DNA of 62,064 nucleotides from an uncultured Eggerthellaceae bacterium (lineage in GTDB: Bacteria > Actinomycetota > Coriobacteriia > Coriobacteriales > Eggerthellaceae). Position 1 is the first letter of the stretch. Each line of letters starts with the position of its first letter. The stretch covers positions 1 to 62,064 of the forward strand of contig CANOIM010000013.1 of assembly GCA_947566075.1 (NCBI GenBank). Direction: 5' to 3'. Under the pieces are notes generated by a model. It was not told where the DNA came from and ran no database searches. It saw nothing but the letters and a program-made list of their open reading frames with translations. Shown piece after piece: positions 1-5,966 of this stretch. A program made the position numbers and the translations under genes.

Positions 1-48
1 GGTTCTCTGCCATACTGAATGCAACAAGCGTTGCGTTTGCTTTGTCAA

Positions 49-504
49 TTAAGGGTTCAGGGCCATCCAGCAGATGCCATCATCGAGCTTGAGGTCTTGC
101 GCTTCTTCGCATCGATGCCTCAGGGTGTAGCGGGGCAGTCCTCGGTTGAGTGGATCGTGATCGCAGATGAAGATGATGTAGCTCTCGGGAAGGCGATCGA
201 AATCTTCTCCCTCTTTGAGCACTGCTGTGTCCATAGTAGCCTGGTAATAGCGCATCCTCTTGGTGATGGAATGCTTCCTGGTCGTCTGCATCTCGATGTC
301 ATAGACCTTATTCCCTGACTTTGCGAACACGTCCATTCTGACACCCCTGCCGTAGAGGCCCGGCTTCTCTGAGTGCTCATCGTCTATGTATTCGATATGC
401 CCTACCTTAATGCCTAAGATGGCTTCCAACATCATGGCGCAAACCTTAGGGTCACGTACCACTCTGTCGAACATGGGCCAATCTCTGATGGTGAGGTCTC
501 TCAT
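49..504 (-). CDS. Rpn-family PD-(D/E)XK nuclease, probably C-terminally truncated
   Basis: The 151-residue product starts MRDLTIRDWPMFDRVV and carries the core RMDVF...VYDIEMQ. This is the D...D-x-E-x-Q pattern of the PDDEXK_2 / Rpn (YhgA-like) recombination-promoting nuclease family. These proteins are DNA nucleases of mobile or recombination context, usually about 270-310 residues long. Here the frame stops just after the segment DGICWMALNP, so about half of the usual protein is missing, and no clear continuation in another frame is visible in the 48 bases left before the window edge. The start is well supported: a long purine tract, AGGAAAGGGGAAGG, lies directly before the ATG. The family assignment is fairly sure. 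Whether this is a natural short version or a broken gene is open. Confidence 0.7.
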   Translation of the reverse strand: MRDLTIRDWPMFDRVVRDPKVCAMMLEAILGIKVGHIEYIDDEHSEKPGLYGRGVRMDVFAKSGNKVYDIEMQTTRKHSITKRMRYYQATMDTAVLKEGEDFDRLPESYIIFICDHDPLNRGLPRYTLRHRCEEAQDLKLDDGICWMALNP

Positions 505-760
505 ATGCCTTCCCCTTTCCTCGATAAGCTATTCCAAGGAAAGACTCTAACTACCGCATCCGACAGATATCTGACAGATGCGCGTCACTCCTTCGTACAA
601 GAACGAGCACGGATCCACCAGGGTCCTGCACCAATCCATTACCATCCTTCATCGGTTCGACAGAGATGTCTCTTGAACCTACATCAGGATGTGCGAGAGC
701 CGAGGATACGCTGTAACCCTTCCTGCCCTCGCGGGCAACGGATGCTTTCTTGCAACCTCC

Positions 761-786
761 GGACAGGAACGAGTTCCTGTCCCTAC
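761..786 (-). repeat. REP-like element (GTAG + palindrome)
   Basis: A perfect 9-base stem, GGACAGGAA / TTCCTGTCC (761-769 and 774-782), is followed by CTAC at 783-786. Read on the minus strand it is GTAG followed by a stem-loop, the format of bacterial REP elements recognised by TnpA-REP transposases. It pairs head-to-head with the element at 810-831, 23 bases away. Confidence 0.65.
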
Positions 787-809
787 GAGGCCGACCTGCA
801 CCCTCATCC

Positions 810-831
810 GTAGGTGCTGGCTTGCCAGCAC
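810..831 (+). repeat. REP-like element (GTAG + palindrome)
   Basis: GTAG at 810-813 is followed directly by a perfect 8-base stem, GTGCTGGC / GCCAGCAC (814-821 and 824-831), with a 2-base centre. It lies 87 bases beyond the 3' end of the Y1 transposase gene and points toward it. With the minus-strand element at 1498-1517 it brackets the gene. Confidence 0.65.
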
Positions 832-879
832 GATGCTCTTCAGGGGCGAAGCCCGTGGCGCACACCATCGGGCGTCAAA

Positions 880-925
880 GGTCAACCTGACGTGCCGATG
901 CGGTGACCTGCGTTGTATCAAGATA
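880..925 (+). repeat. Left copy of a direct repeat flanking the Y1 transposase gene
   Basis: This segment resembles 1561-1606 in the same orientation, with an identical 15-base core ATGCGGTGACCTGCG (898-912 and 1579-1593) and partial identity on both sides. Each copy follows a plus-oriented GTAG palindrome. The left copy runs over the transposase stop codon at 918-920, so the gene and its flanking repeat are physically joined. Confidence 0.55.
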
Positions 926-1403
926 TAACGGAAGAAGGATCGAAGAATCTATCCATCAGCCATTTCTCTGGATTATTCTGGATATAAAGGCGTAGTCGTT
1001 TCAGGTCCTTTTCGCTACACACGATATGATCGTGGTATCTGCTTTGCCAAAGAGAGCCTTGAAAGCCCTCTTTTCTGGCTCTTGATGTGACCGATGCTGT
1101 CCAAACGCCTATCACTTTACCGAGCGATACGCTATGATCGGTCAAGTTAACAAGAGCATGCACATGGTTTGGCATGATGACGAAGCTGTCCAGAATTATC
1201 GAGGGAAAGCGCTCGGGCAAGCCAGTGGCGGCATCAACGCAATGTTGTCCCAAAGAGGACAGCTTGACGCTTGTCGCCCCAGCCCCTTTGGTGATATGGC
1301 TAAGCAAGCATTTGCGCTCATGGGTGCAGAAGGTGACGAAGTAGAATGCCGGGCTCGAATAGTCCCATTTTTCGAGCCGTCGTTTTCCATAGGATCGCGT
1401 CAC
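918..1403 (-). CDS. REP-associated Y1 (HUH) transposase
   Basis: The product is a TnpA-REP/RAYT-type single-strand DNA transposase of the Y1_Tnp superfamily. Visible hallmarks are FYFVTFCTHERKCLL near the N-terminus, the metal-binding HUH motif in FVIMPNHVHALV, and the C-terminal helix around LWQSRYHDHIV...LYIQNNPEKW, which carries a tyrosine in the expected catalytic position. RAYT proteins cleave and rejoin REP hairpins next to a GTAG-type tetranucleotide. I chose a GTG start at 1403 (161 residues) because family members begin shortly before the RRLEKWDYSSPAFYF-like segment. An upstream ATG at 1535 would add 44 residues, but these are encoded by the flanking palindromes and look non-native. 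The start remains uncertain because no strong ribosome-binding site is visible. The flanking GTAG palindromes make the function convincing. Confidence 0.85.
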   Translation of the reverse strand: MTRSYGKRRLEKWDYSSPAFYFVTFCTHERKCLLSHITKGAGATSVKLSSLGQHCVDAATGLPERFPSIILDSFVIMPNHVHALVNLTDHSVSLGKVIGVWTASVTSRARKEGFQGSLWQSRYHDHIVCSEKDLKRLRLYIQNNPEKWLMDRFFDPSSVIS

Positions 1404-1497
1404 ATCACGATGATAGCACCCATGATCATGTCTCTCAGTTCGAACCTGTGCAGATACTGCGCAAGTTGCCCTTTCTGTTTGTGAAGGTAGTTCGTTG

Positions 1498-1517
1498 GCG
1501 GGCGATGCCCGCGCTAC
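1498..1517 (-). repeat. REP-like element (GTAG + palindrome)
   Basis: The stem GCGGGC / GCCCGC (1498-1503 and 1507-1512) with a GAT loop is followed by GCTAC at 1513-1517, which reads as GTAGC plus hairpin on the minus strand. It sits head-to-head with the element at 1537-1556, 19 bases away, repeating the layout seen at 761-831. Confidence 0.7.
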
Positions 1518-1536
1518 GAAAAAAAAGGGTAGCATC

Positions 1537-1556
1537 GTAGCGCGCCCATTGGGCGC
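1537..1556 (+). repeat. REP-like element (GTAG + palindrome)
   Basis: GTAGC at 1537-1541 is followed by the stem GCGCCC / GGGCGC (1542-1547 and 1551-1556) with an ATT loop. Together with the inverted copy at 1498-1517 it forms a REP pair (BIME-like) just upstream of the transposase gene. Confidence 0.7.
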
Positions 1557-1560
1557 CAGT

Positions 1561-1606
1561 GGTCAGCCGAACGTGCGAATGCGGTGACCTGCGAAATATC
1601 GTGAAG
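1561..1606 (+). repeat. Right copy of a direct repeat flanking the Y1 transposase gene
   Basis: This is the partner of 880-925, sharing the identical core ATGCGGTGACCTGCG at 1579-1593 in the same orientation. The two copies enclose the transposase and its proximal REP elements, a spacing of about 680 bases. Confidence 0.55.
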
Positions 1607-1652
1607 GGGGCGTCGCAGGATCGAGACCGCTATCATCTCCTGAGGATCCAGT

Positions 1653-1679
1653 GCATCCATGCAGAGCATGGATGCCTTT
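1653..1679 (+). terminator. Terminator-like hairpin
   Basis: A perfect 10-base stem, GCATCCATGC / GCATGGATGC (1653-1662 and 1666-1675), with a 3-base loop is followed by CTTTTG. The T-run is short, so it is a weak intrinsic terminator at best. No coding gene lies immediately upstream on the plus strand, so it may instead be another mobile palindrome. Confidence 0.35.
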
Positions 1680-1764
1680 TGATGCGGATGCACCTCCGAA
1701 CCTGCATTGGTTGTACGGCGGCTGATGCGCGAACTGCTCTTCCAATGCGCATGGTTGGCCATTG

Positions 1765-1784
1765 GCGGGCAATGCCCGCGCTAC
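1765..1784 (-). repeat. REP-like element (GTAG + palindrome)
   Basis: The stem GCGGGC / GCCCGC (1765-1770 and 1774-1779) with an AAT loop is followed by GCTAC (1780-1784). It is almost identical to the element at 1498-1517, differing in the loop. It is unpaired, and it is the last member of the cluster around the transposase. Confidence 0.7.
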
Positions 1785-1809
1785 GGAAGCCCCTCGGATG
1801 GGCGTTATG

Positions 1810-1845
1810 GGTAACTCTTGGATATCACGTCACCAAGCCGTTACC
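1810..1845. repeat. Two-part inverted repeat just before a candidate promoter
   Basis: GGTAAC (1810-1815) pairs with GTTACC (1840-1845), and inside it CTTGG (1817-1821) pairs with CCAAG (1833-1837). It lies where a regulator would bind upstream of the extended -10 at 1858-1866. An operator role is only an inference from position. Confidence 0.35.
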
Positions 1846-1857
1846 TGGCGCTGACCG

Positions 1858-1866
1858 TGATAGAAT
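1858..1866 (+). promoter_or_regulatory. Candidate extended -10 promoter for the 2072 operon
   Basis: TGATAGAAT fits the extended -10 form TG-n-TAnAAT that recurs before mreB, phoH, dapA and rny in this window. No good -35 is visible. Transcription would begin near 1873, exactly at the first arm (1874) of the structured leader. Confidence 0.45.
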
Positions 1867-1873
1867 CCGGCTT

Positions 1874-2064
1874 ACCACAACCATACCCTTGGGATGCAAG
1901 GACAATATCTTTTCCAATGCTTGATCAGGAGAGCATCTGCCCTTCTGGAGCATTGGTACATCTGAGTACTTGCATCCGTATGGTTGTGGTGACCGTGGCG
2001 GATGCTCTCCTAATTGAGATCGTCTCGAGCCTCCTTCCCGGTCTGGGGAACACAACCGGGAAGG
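1874..2064 (+). promoter_or_regulatory. Structured leader with interlocking stems and a hairpin over the ribosome-binding site
   Basis: Three strong pairings are visible. Stem A: 1874-1886 with 1978-1990 (13 perfect pairs) plus 1892-1900 with 1969-1977 (9 perfect pairs). Stem B: AGGAGAGCATC (1927-1937) with GATGCTCTCCT (2001-2011), extendable to 15 pairs through 1941/1997 with one wobble. The order A-B-A'-B' is interlocked. The 6-base link between A' and B' makes full simultaneous pairing unlikely, so the stems probably exclude each other. Hairpin C: CCTTCCCGGT (2033-2042) with ACCGGGAAGG (2055-2064) covers the ribosome-binding site GGGAAGG (2058-2064), seven bases before the ATG at 2072. It looks like a cis-acting RNA switch. 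A MITE made by stem A is the alternative. Confidence 0.5.
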
Positions 2065-2071
2065 TGTAAGC

Positions 2072-2773
2072 ATGCATGAAGATATAGTTCAGTTGTTTTT
2101 GATTGCTAGCGTTATTCCGGATGCTAGCGAGCATCATCCTGATGGGAAGAATAAGAGAGACTTTCTTTGGGATGCAGTCTGGCGTGCTCATAGAGATACA
2201 CTTCAAGGCAGGTTTCATTTAGAGGGTTATCTGAAACAACAAGAAAATGAGCATCCTAATAAGGTTGCAGTTGAGTTACATCGTGAGCTCTCTTCTGTGC
2301 AGTCAGGGATCGCTCCAAGTTCTTCGGCGTTGATCGAAGGGCTAAAGGGGTCCTGCGAGGATGATGTCGAATACGGAGCATTCCAAAAGCTTGTGAATAT
2401 GACATTGAAGTATTTACTGATTCTTCAGGGTTTCGATCAGAGTACCGATGGCTCGCTAAGTTCGATTGATAATGCTTTAAGTAGCTTCCCCAAAATCGAT
2501 CGCAGTCTTTGCGACTGTCCTTTAGACAGCTTCGTGCTTGCCTCGCTGAGGAAAGAACTTGCTGATAAGACGCTTGTGGACGGAGTGGCTTGGACAAGTA
2601 TCGATGAGCATACATACATTAAGATTCAGAATGCAATTGATGCAGTGATACGAAGCTCATATCCTCAGTGTTACTCGAGGTTGGATTATGACTTCATTGC
2701 CTGGACGCGACAAAAGCTCGGAACGCATTCTTCCAACATCTTGGAGCTGCTAGTGGAAGGGGAAAGGCGATGA
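2072..2773 (+). CDS. Unknown protein, translationally coupled to the adhesin gene
   Basis: I do not recognise this 233-residue soluble protein with certainty. It has no signal peptide and no membrane segment. The most family-like piece is FQKLVNMTLKYLLIL at about residues 101-115, a helical segment of a type I associate with uncharacterised proteins. The C-terminal third (IDEHTYIKIQNAID... CYSRLDYDFIAWTRQK) also looks conserved in style. The start has a very good ribosome-binding site (GGGAAGG, spacing 7) that sits inside a hairpin. The stop overlaps the next start as ATGA (2770-2773), so the two genes are very likely cotranslated. Its base composition is clearly poorer in GC than the core genes, and Ile before Asp/Glu is written ATC or ATT rather than the core-genome ATA, which suggests horizontal origin. 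Function unknown. Confidence 0.75.
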   Translation: MHEDIVQLFLIASVIPDASEHHPDGKNKRDFLWDAVWRAHRDTLQGRFHLEGYLKQQENEHPNKVAVELHRELSSVQSGIAPSSSALIEGLKGSCEDDVEYGAFQKLVNMTLKYLLILQGFDQSTDGSLSSIDNALSSFPKIDRSLCDCPLDSFVLASLRKELADKTLVDGVAWTSIDEHTYIKIQNAIDAVIRSSYPQCYSRLDYDFIAWTRQKLGTHSSNILELLVEGERR

Positions 2774-5661
2774 AGAATCTTTTTCATAGCGTTCTTGCAG
2801 CTATTATCAGTTTTTCTCTAATGATGCCTTTGGGGTCCATTGCTTGGGGGCATGAAGAGGATTCTAATGCCAGTACATTCAATAGTTCCCCGGAGGATGC
2901 AGATGAAGGACAATATCCAGATGACTTTCTTGGCCCTATTCCACTAGATGGGCATATTACTAGTGAAGAAGTGCTTGATTCGGTTCCATTGGATGAGGGT
3001 ACGCAAATTGATGTTGCTGATGCGCAAGCTGCTTCTGATGGTTGGGTACTAGAAGGCACATGCGAATATAGACTTGACAGCAATGGCACAATGACAATTC
3101 GTCCGGCACAAGGTGAAATAGTGGGAGAATTGTATGCGTATTGCTGGGAGCAAGCCCTTCAAACGCCAATTAAGAGGTTAATATTTGAGGGAAATCTTGT
3201 CGCCCTGCCCGTCCATGACCTCCCCTTCACTTTCACTGGATTAAATAAACTTCAAAGCATAGAAGGACTATCAAATATAGACACATCCGTTCTGGATGAC
3301 ATGAGCTATCTGTTTTATGAATGTGAAAGTCTCACGAACCTTGATCTTACAGGTTGGGATACCTCGAATGTCAAAGATATGAGCTATATGTTTTCCGGTT
3401 GCACGAATTTGGAATCCGTGAACCTTGAGAGTTTTGATACCTCTAAAGTGGAGAATATGGCTTTGATGTTTGATCGGTGTTCGTCTTTGAGATCTCTTGA
3501 TCTGTCGAATTTTCAAACGCCTTCGTTGAAGTATATGTCTTCGATGTTTCAAGGCTGCTTCTCATTAAAGGATATCGACCTAACATCCTTTGATACTTCT
3601 AATGCCACAGAGATGGTTCGTTTGTTTTACGGGTGCAGGGCTCTGGAGTCGGTAGACCTCCATAACTTTGATACTTCAAAAATTGATCTCATGTTTATGA
3701 TGTTTGAAGAATGCAGATCATTGAAAAGCCTCGACCTGTCCTCTTTTGATACATCGAATACTATTCGAATGGAAACGATGTTCTATGGATGTACTGCACT
3801 TGAAAAATTAGATATCTCTAGCTTTGACACTCGGCAGGTATTTGATGGGCAGCATGCTGGATTAGAGACGCTTTCTTCCTTAACGGAATTCTCCATAGGC
3901 CCTAACTTTACCCTGCATGAGTACATGCCTGAGAAGAATTGGTATGACAGGTCCGGAGCAGTTTATACACCGAAAACGCTGCCTCGAAATACGGCGGGAA
4001 CGTACACTTCATACGCTTCTCATGTGATCATCAAGGTTCCTGAAGGTGGTTCTACATCGCTAGAGCTTGGATCTTCATTACAGCTTACCGCCGAGATTGC
4101 ACCACCTTCTCTTGCCCCTTCTCTTGTGTGGTCATCTTCCAATGAGGGAATAGTGTCTGTTGATAACGCTGGTATGGTGAGCGCTTTGGCGGTGGGAGAG
4201 GCTGTCATTACTGCGCGGGCAGGAGATCTGAACGATTCTGTTTCGATTAGCGTTCGGTTGCCAGATGTTCCTATTGTGGAAGTGCAGTCTGTGTCGTTGG
4301 ATAGCGACCACCTAAGTCTGTCAGGGATTGCGAGCGAAACGCTATCTGCTACCGTGCTTCCCGCCAACGCCACCTACAAGAACGTCGTGTGGTCCTCCTC
4401 GGATGAGAGTGTGGCACGGGTGAGCGCTCAAGGTTCCGTAACGCCTACGGGCAAGGGGAGCGCTACCATCACGGCACGGAGCGCTGATGGGAAGAGGTCA
4501 GCCACCTGTGTTGTGACCGTGTCCAACCCCGTCACCTGGGCTGGCATCTCCGCCACACCTACTAAGGTCTACGTCAGCAAGAGCTATGACGTCTCGCTCT
4601 CTTCTCGCGGTGACCTTCCGGGAGAGACCGACGGGTTCACCTCCGTTGCATGGTCTTCATCCGATGGGTCCATAGCGAGCGTGTCCGGCTCTGGCACGGC
4701 AGGGACTATCACCGGCGTTGCCCCTGGCTCCTGCACATTGCAGGTGTCAGCTGTGAGAGATGGCAAGACCTTCGACATCTCTGAGCCCATCCAGGTGGAG
4801 TGGGATCTGATCGAGAAGATCACCTTGTCTGAGGCTAACAAGAGCGTGGAGGTGGGAAGCCCCTCCTTCACGCTGAACTACGCCATCTCCAACCCTTCCG
4901 CTGCAGGAAGGCTGGGAGAGGTGAAGTGGTCCTCCATCTCCATCGCGGAGGTCAAGGGCTCTGACGGCACCCTCACCATAACCCCGAAGCGGGCAGGCCA
5001 TGAGGTCATCCGCTTCTGGGGCCCCGGCCATTCTGCTCAAGCCTCGTTCGAGCTCACCATCACCCCGAAGGTCGTAGAGGCCACCGAGGACTCTGATGTG
5101 GAAGGCTACATGCACATCAACGATTCTGAAGCGGTGGATCTCATAGGGAACAAGCGCCTACGCATCCTGGAGAGCGAAGACAAGCTTGAACCTGATGTGG
5201 TGAAGCTGGCGGTGTCCTCTGCGGGGGATGCGAGCTTCATGGTGGATGCCTATGACATCGATCTGGTGGATGATGCGGGTAATGTGGTGCCTTGGGATGA
5301 GCCAGACCACGCGCTTTCTGTCTTCACCAAGATGAATGATCCCATGAAGCAGTTGATTACCACCCATGATCTGGGCGTTCACTATGTGGATGCTCAGAGC
5401 AACAAGGCAGAAGCCAAGAGCACATGGGTGGAAGGTGAGAACCTAGCGTTCGAGACCACGCATTTCAGCACCTACGCCATCACCGCCACTGAGCGTCCCG
5501 TTGAGGTGACGCAGCCGCCTTTGAAGAACGACACGAACACCGGCAGCCTCGCCCAGACGGGAGACGGTATGGGGGCTGTGGTGCTGGTGCTCTTCACGGC
5601 TGCGGCAGCATCAACGGCAGGAGTCATCCTCGTTCGTCGCCGAATGCGGAAGGTGCTGTAA
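2770..5661 (+). CDS. BspA-type leucine-rich-repeat surface adhesin with Ig-like domains and sorting signal
   Basis: The 963-residue protein is secreted and probably wall-anchored. Residues 1-27 form a signal peptide (KNLFHSVLAAIISFS...). About residues 167-365 hold eight roughly 24-residue DUF285/BspA repeats of the form DTS-x-V-x-x-M-x-x-MF-x-x-C-x-x-L-x-x-LDLSSF. About 417-840 contain several bacterial Ig-like (Big_2) units with VWSSS and VSV..VTARA signatures. The C-terminus has LAQTGD at 927-932, a hydrophobic span and RRRMRK, the layout of an LPXTG-type sortase signal with A in place of P. Such proteins bind host matrix or other bacteria. The first half (to about base 4340) is AT-richer than the second, so the gene looks like a chimera. 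It overlaps the preceding gene by four bases. Confidence 0.88.
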   Translation: MKNLFHSVLAAIISFSLMMPLGSIAWGHEEDSNASTFNSSPEDADEGQYPDDFLGPIPLDGHITSEEVLDSVPLDEGTQIDVADAQAASDGWVLEGTCEYRLDSNGTMTIRPAQGEIVGELYAYCWEQALQTPIKRLIFEGNLVALPVHDLPFTFTGLNKLQSIEGLSNIDTSVLDDMSYLFYECESLTNLDLTGWDTSNVKDMSYMFSGCTNLESVNLESFDTSKVENMALMFDRCSSLRSLDLSNFQTPSLKYMSSMFQGCFSLKDIDLTSFDTSNATEMVRLFYGCRALESVDLHNFDTSKIDLMFMMFEECRSLKSLDLSSFDTSNTIRMETMFYGCTALEKLDISSFDTRQVFDGQHAGLETLSSLTEFSIGPNFTLHEYMPEKNWYDRSGAVYTPKTLPRNTAGTYTSYASHVIIKVPEGGSTSLELGSSLQLTAEIAPPSLAPSLVWSSSNEGIVSVDNAGMVSALAVGEAVITARAGDLNDSVSISVRLPDVPIVEVQSVSLDSDHLSLSGIASETLSATVLPANATYKNVVWSSSDESVARVSAQGSVTPTGKGSATITARSADGKRSATCVVTVSNPVTWAGISATPTKVYVSKSYDVSLSSRGDLPGETDGFTSVAWSSSDGSIASVSGSGTAGTITGVAPGSCTLQVSAVRDGKTFDISEPIQVEWDLIEKITLSEANKSVEVGSPSFTLNYAISNPSAAGRLGEVKWSSISIAEVKGSDGTLTITPKRAGHEVIRFWGPGHSAQASFELTITPKVVEATEDSDVEGYMHINDSEAVDLIGNKRLRILESEDKLEPDVVKLAVSSAGDASFMVDAYDIDLVDDAGNVVPWDEPDHALSVFTKMNDPMKQLITTHDLGVHYVDAQSNKAEAKSTWVEGENLAFETTHFSTYAITATERPVEVTQPPLKNDTNTGSLAQTGDGMGAVVLVLFTAAAASTAGVILVRRRMRKVL

Positions 5662-5670
5662 CCAAATGAT

Positions 5671-5699
5671 GTAGGCGGCCATCTGTCCTTGATGGCCGC
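5671..5699 (+). repeat. REP-like element that may also end transcription of the adhesin operon
   Basis: GTAG (5671-5674) is followed by a perfect 9-base stem, GCGGCCATC / GATGGCCGC (5675-5683 and 5691-5699), with a 7-base loop. It starts ten bases after the adhesin stop codon and is followed by TTCCTCCT. It could serve as a weak terminator as well as a REP element. It faces the minus-strand element at 5716-5744. Confidence 0.6.
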
Positions 5700-5715
5700 T
5701 TCCTCCTACCCAAGG

Positions 5716-5744
5716 CTGGGCATGGAAAGCACATGCCCAGCTAC
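5716..5744 (-). repeat. REP-like element (GTAG + palindrome)
   Basis: CTGGGCATG (5716-5724) pairs with CATGCCCAG (5732-5740) and is followed by CTAC (5741-5744), which is GTAG plus stem on the minus strand. It forms a tail-to-tail pair with 5671-5699. Confidence 0.65.
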
Positions 5745-5789
5745 GAAGACCGGATGCCCAGCAACGCGGCCATCAGAACAGGATGGTTC

Positions 5790-5812
5790 GTAGCGCAGAA
5801 CTTTAGTTCTGC
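5790..5812 (+). repeat. REP-like element (GTAG + palindrome)
   Basis: GTAGC (5790-5794) leads into the stem GCAGAACT / AGTTCTGC (5795-5802 and 5805-5812). The head GTAGCGC is the same as in the cluster around the transposase, about 4 kb away. Confidence 0.7.
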
Positions 5813-5838
5813 CCGATGCATTGCCAGTGCTGCCTCAG

Positions 5839-5861
5839 GCAGCACTGAAGTGCTGCGCTAC
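5839..5861 (-). repeat. REP-like element (GTAG + palindrome)
   Basis: GCAGCACT (5839-5846) pairs with AGTGCTGC (5849-5856) and is followed by GCTAC (5857-5861). A further overlapping palindrome, AGTGCTGCCT / AGGCAGCACT (5826-5835 and 5837-5846), shares one arm, so two alternative hairpins are possible. It forms a tail-to-tail pair with 5790-5812. Confidence 0.7.
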
Positions 5862-5890
5862 GGACTAACATGACCTGAAAGCCTTTCGCA

Positions 5891-5923
5891 ATGATGAAAA
5901 AGCCACTCGTCCCTTCTCATCAT
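5891..5923 (-). repeat. Second hairpin repeat family, copy 1
   Basis: ATGATGA (5891-5897) pairs with TCATCAT (5917-5923) around a centre closely resembling the copy at 7843-7878 (shared ACTCGTCCCTTC / ACACGTCCCTTC). It lies about 44 bases beyond the stop of the RhuM-Fic gene, so it may act as a 3' processing or termination hairpin for minus-strand transcripts. Confidence 0.5.
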
Positions 5924-5966
5924 CTAGACGAACACATTACCTAGAGGGTCTTTCATAGGGCAGGCT

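Larger units (their letters stand above)
505..917. other. Non-coding stretch with GTAG palindromes
   Basis: This 413-base gap separates the divergently placed start of the Rpn-like gene from the 3' end of the REP transposase. Small open frames cross it on both strands, but none has a plausible product or ribosome-binding site. What it holds is two palindromes with GTAG heads in inverted orientation (761-786 and 810-831) and one arm of a direct repeat (880-925), described separately. Nothing else could be identified. Confidence 0.6.
1404..2071. other. Non-coding, palindrome-dense stretch upstream of the 2072 operon
   Basis: No credible gene lies between the transposase start and the ATG at 2072. 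The stretch contains three GTAG palindromes, the right copy of the direct repeat, a terminator-like hairpin (1653-1679), an inverted repeat (1810-1845), a candidate promoter (1858-1866) and a long structured leader (1874-2064). Each has its own entry. Confidence 0.6.
5662..5966. other. Non-coding gap filled with palindromes
   Basis: This gap lies between the 3' ends of the adhesin gene (plus) and the RhuM-Fic gene (minus). It contains four GTAG-headed palindromes in alternating orientation (5671, 5716, 5790, 5839) and one copy of a second hairpin repeat (5891-5923). No gene is supported. Confidence 0.6.

Noticed and set aside
551..928. Small open frames on both strands in the gap before the transposase
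   Set aside because: They overlap one another and the palindromes, lack ribosome-binding sites and show no protein-like composition.
1404..1535. N-terminal 44 codons of the longest transposase frame
   Set aside because: They are encoded by the REP palindromes and have no similarity to the start of family members; the GTG at 1403 fits better.
761..1784. CRISPR array
   Set aside because: The palindromes differ in stem sequence, alternate in orientation and have irregular spacing; no repeat-spacer regularity.
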